From assembly GCA_902801165.1 (NCBI GenBank), contig CADCHI010000031.1, forward strand, positions 1 to 64,000: DNA of 64,000 bases, written 5' to 3'. A model generated the notes under the pieces. It was not told where the DNA came from. It did no database searches and saw only the letters and a list, made by a program, of their open reading frames with translations. The stretch is from an uncultured Eubacteriales bacterium. Its GTDB lineage: Bacteria; Bacillota; Clostridia; Christensenellales; Aristaeellaceae. Shown one piece after another: positions 61,621 to 64,000 of the stretch. The position numbers and the translations under genes are program-made. Each line of letters begins with the position of its first letter. Positions within the stretch are counted from its first letter, which is position 1.

Positions 61621-62904
61621 TCAATGGCCGTGCAGCACCTCGGCGGGGTCCAGCTTCAGCAGCGAGCGGATCGCCGGCACGCTGCCCGCCAGGGACACCA
61701 GGATCACCAGCACCGCCACGATGGGCACCACCATCAGCTTCATTTCGATGGCCGAGCCGAACACGCTGTGTCCGATCACCTGGGCGAAGCCGAAGCCCGC
61801 GCCGTAGCCGATGGCGCCGCCGACGATGGCCGTGATGATGATCTCCGTCAGCACCAGGCCGGAGATGGAGCGGCTGTGGGCGCCCACGGCCTTCATCAGG
61901 CCCATCTCCTGGCTGCGCTCCATCACGCTGGCCGTCACCAGGTTGGTGATGCCCAGGGCTGAACCGATCAGGCTCAGCACCGTGATCAGCACCATCAGCA
62001 GCTTGGTCTTTTCGAGGATCTCGCCCTCGGAATCGGCCACCTGGCGCACCGCGGAAGCCACACAGTCCGGTATGGCCTCCATGATCTGGTAGCAGATGGA
62101 GCTGACGTAGGCCGTGCAGTACCACAGCTCGTACTGGCTGATGGACAGGGAGCCGGGATCCTGGGCCGCCTTGATGGCCAGCTCGTTGTCCGGCGTGGTC
62201 AAGGCGCTGACTTCGATGCTGCCGATCAGCCCCTCGGCATCCGCCAGGGCCTGGGCCATGTGCAGCGGCGCGTACACGGCGTCGTCCTCGTCGCCGCCGG
62301 CGTCAAACACGCCCGCCACCCGGGCGGTGCGCTCGCCGCTGCCGCCGGTCAGCGTCACCGTGTCCCCGGCGTGCAGCCCCAGCCGCGCGGCGATGGCCGC
62401 GCCGACCATCACGGCGTCGTCCTCGTGGGCCTGCTCGTCCAGCCACTCGCCCTCGGCGATGTCCCACCAGGAGCGCAGGCTGGTCACGCCCGCGTCCAGC
62501 TCCTCGCCAGTGGGCAGGCTCAGGTGGTGGTTGAACCAGGTGCCCACCAGCTTCACGCCCGCCTCGCCGTTCAGAGCAACGTCGGTCTCCAGGAACGGGG
62601 CGAAGTCCACGATGTTGTTCGCCCAGAATATGGTCTTGATCTTGCCCAGCTCCGACTCCTTCAGGTAGGCCGCCTCGGCCTGGCCCTCCACGTCGTACAG
62701 GTCCTGGAGGATGGAGGCGTTCTTCGGCGAGACGGTGATGTTCGCGCCATAGGTCTTGAGCTCCTGGTTGACCTTGTCCTCCACGTCCATCATCACGTTC
62801 AGCATGGCCGTGGCCAGCGACGCGCCCAGCGCGATGGTCAGGGCGATCATCAGCATCTTCTTCCACTGGCGCACGAACGCGCCCTTGATCATTCTAAAAA
62901 ACAC
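61621..62904 (-). CDS. FtsX/MacB-family ABC permease
   Basis: Second permease of the pair, 427 residues, with the same layout: one N-terminal helix (about 12-35), a large outer domain, and three C-terminal helices (LLMVLITVLSLIGSALGI; GGAIGYGAGFGFAQ; LMVVPIVAVLVILVSLAGSV). The MacB core signature EMGLMKAVGAHSRSISGLVL is clear. It is 15 bases after the DUF2318 gene and 70 bases before the other permease gene. Confidence 0.92.
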   Translation of the reverse strand: MFFRMIKGAFVRQWKKMLMIALTIALGASLATAMLNVMMDVEDKVNQELKTYGANITVSPKNASILQDLYDVEGQAEAAYLKESELGKIKTIFWANNIVDFAPFLETDVALNGEAGVKLVGTWFNHHLSLPTGEELDAGVTSLRSWWDIAEGEWLDEQAHEDDAVMVGAAIAARLGLHAGDTVTLTGGSGERTARVAGVFDAGGDEDDAVYAPLHMAQALADAEGLIGSIEVSALTTPDNELAIKAAQDPGSLSISQYELWYCTAYVSSICYQIMEAIPDCVASAVRQVADSEGEILEKTKLLMVLITVLSLIGSALGITNLVTASVMERSQEMGLMKAVGAHSRSISGLVLTEIIITAIVGGAIGYGAGFGFAQVIGHSVFGSAIEMKLMVVPIVAVLVILVSLAGSVPAIRSLLKLDPAEVLHGH

Positions 62905-62919
62905 GCCGATCCCCCCTTC

Positions 62920-63975
62920 TCACTTGAACTCGCTCTCGTACTCCACCAGGCCCTCGATGGGCAGCGCGATGAAGCCCTCTTCGATGCTCCAGGGCACCAC
63001 GATGGGGTTGCAGCCGCCCTTGAAGCCGATGGTGTTGATGTTCATCACCACGTCGCACAGCTTGCACACCACCTGGCCGCCGCGCTCGAAGTAGCCGGTC
63101 TCGCCGCAGATGTCGCAGGCGTCCAGGCCCACGCCGTAGGAGCTGGAGTTCGGCTTCTTGATGATGATGAAGCGGATCTCCACGCCGTTCTCGGTGGTAT
63201 AGGCGAAGCGGTGCAGGTGGCCGTCGTCCACCTGGGTCATCGCCACGTAGCAGGCGCCGTCGCGGATCTCGCACTCCTCCACCGGGGACAGCTCGATCAC
63301 CCGGTTGTCGATGGCGGTGAACCAGGTCAGGCACAGCACCACCAGCACGAAGGCGCAGACCAGCGCCGTGGACCAGCGGCGGATGCTGCGCCACTTGGCC
63401 TTGATCTTGCGGTGCTCGGCGGGGTTGCGGTAGGGCTCGCGCACGTTGAAGGAGCGGGCCCACAGCACCACGGGGATCGCGAAGGCGACGGCCATGATCA
63501 CATAGGTGAACAGGTCGCTGTGGTTCGTGGTGAACTTGATGAACTGGAACAGCCCGTGCCCGCTGATGTAGCGCTTGCTGTACAGCGTGCCCAGGGCCGA
63601 GGAGACCTGCTGGAAGGCGTTCACGAACAGCACCGCCCACAGCAGGGCCAGCACCGTGCCCGGCTTCATTCGCAGGGCCACCTGGATCATCGCGGTCAGG
63701 ATCACCACGGCGATCGCCAGGCCCAGGATGAGGCCGATGATGCGGGTGATGAAGGCCGTGGACAGCATCCCCTCGCCGCCCAGATTGAACTTGCTGATGT
63801 TCATCATCACCTGGGCCATGGCGTAGAACGTCTGGGTGAGCGTCAAAACGCCCGCGGCGGCCAGGGCCAGCGCGCGCGCCGCGCCGCCGGACTTCCGCCG
63901 CGCCGCCAGGGGACTGAACACATAGAATATGATCAGCGCGAAGGCCGACAGGGCGAACACGCGCACGTTCCACAT
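62920..63975 (-). CDS. DUF2318 (Fe-S-containing) membrane protein
   Basis: Membrane protein of at least 351 residues. About six hydrophobic segments fill residues 5-230. A C-terminal extracytoplasmic DUF2318 domain has the Cys pairs CDICGETGYFERGGQVVCKLC and KGGCNPI, likely metal- or cluster-binding. In Campylobacter-type p19/FTR1 loci such a protein sits with two FtsX permeases, an ATPase and thioredoxin-like genes, and serves iron uptake. The ATG at 63975 is near the edge and the frame is open beyond it, so the true start may lie outside the window. Confidence 0.82.
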   Translation of the reverse strand: MWNVRVFALSAFALIIFYVFSPLAARRKSGGAARALALAAAGVLTLTQTFYAMAQVMMNISKFNLGGEGMLSTAFITRIIGLILGLAIAVVILTAMIQVALRMKPGTVLALLWAVLFVNAFQQVSSALGTLYSKRYISGHGLFQFIKFTTNHSDLFTYVIMAVAFAIPVVLWARSFNVREPYRNPAEHRKIKAKWRSIRRWSTALVCAFVLVVLCLTWFTAIDNRVIELSPVEECEIRDGACYVAMTQVDDGHLHRFAYTTENGVEIRFIIIKKPNSSSYGVGLDACDICGETGYFERGGQVVCKLCDVVMNINTIGFKGGCNPIVVPWSIEEGFIALPIEGLVEYESEFK

Positions 63976-64000
63976 GGACGCGCCGCCGGACCTGTCGATG

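Overview
The window is high-GC, low-mobile-element chromosome from a Gram-positive, very probably anaerobic member of the Bacillota (class Clostridia). The basis is the SepF/YggT/YlmH/DivIVA division cluster, a Na+-pumping biotin decarboxylase operon, an M-box-controlled mgtE, consensus sigma-A promoters and strong intrinsic terminators. A gut or rumen habitat is plausible (GH29 fucosidase, GH5 glycanase, flavodoxin-type redox proteins), but I cannot name the genus. Most genes lie on the minus strand.

Layout. 0-2.8 kb: a minus-strand promoter leaving the window, then an M-box riboswitch, terminator, 31-codon small ORF, second terminator and mgtE, followed by 77-bp tandem repeats. 2.9-7.6 kb: a two-component system read after a secreted Ig-like/phage-tail-lysozyme protein. 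7.7-15.3 kb: BaiN-type flavoprotein, HelD-like helicase, YitT and EamA membrane proteins, a MITE-like element and a CapA phosphoesterase. 15.4-21.8 kb: biotin-dependent Na+ decarboxylase/transcarboxylase operon. 22-29.8 kb: ThrH, DUF3786, cardiolipin synthase, MarR/flavodoxin/TSCPD, GreA, a flavin reductase, a PfkB kinase and an SH3 protein.

29.9-32.6 kb is the most unusual part. A 513-residue TnpB-like RuvC nuclease has its own promoter. It is followed by about 200 nt of strongly structured, probably non-coding RNA that begins inside its last codons, and then by a 10-repeat CRISPR array on the same strand. The intervening RNA carries two 8-nt stretches complementary to the repeat, as a tracrRNA would. 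There are no cas1, cas2, cas4 or tnpA genes in the window. This looks like a minimal type V system intermediate between a transposon-encoded TnpB/omegaRNA and a Cas12 with crRNA plus tracrRNA.

32.6-37.6 kb: gyrA (with a single-base frameshift) and gyrB, separated by a small S23-type four-helix-bundle gene inside 38-bp inverted repeats. 37.9-46.2 kb: GH29 fucosidase, a 5'-truncated solute-binding protein gene, a repeat-rich leader with an orphan response regulator, a second MITE-like element, an S24-like regulator, an L,D-transpeptidase and an XRE membrane protein. 46.3-53.6 kb: rluD-like, lspA, divIVA, ylmH, yggT, sepF, yggS, an HlyD-like protein and lgt, i.e. the division and lipoprotein-processing neighbourhood. 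54-59.1 kb: LMW phosphatase, GH5, nitroreductase, M20 amidohydrolase and an Ldh-family dehydrogenase. 59.2-64 kb: FMN-binding lipoprotein, ABC ATPase, two permeases and a DUF2318 protein, resembling the p19/FTR1 iron-uptake clusters and running off the right edge.
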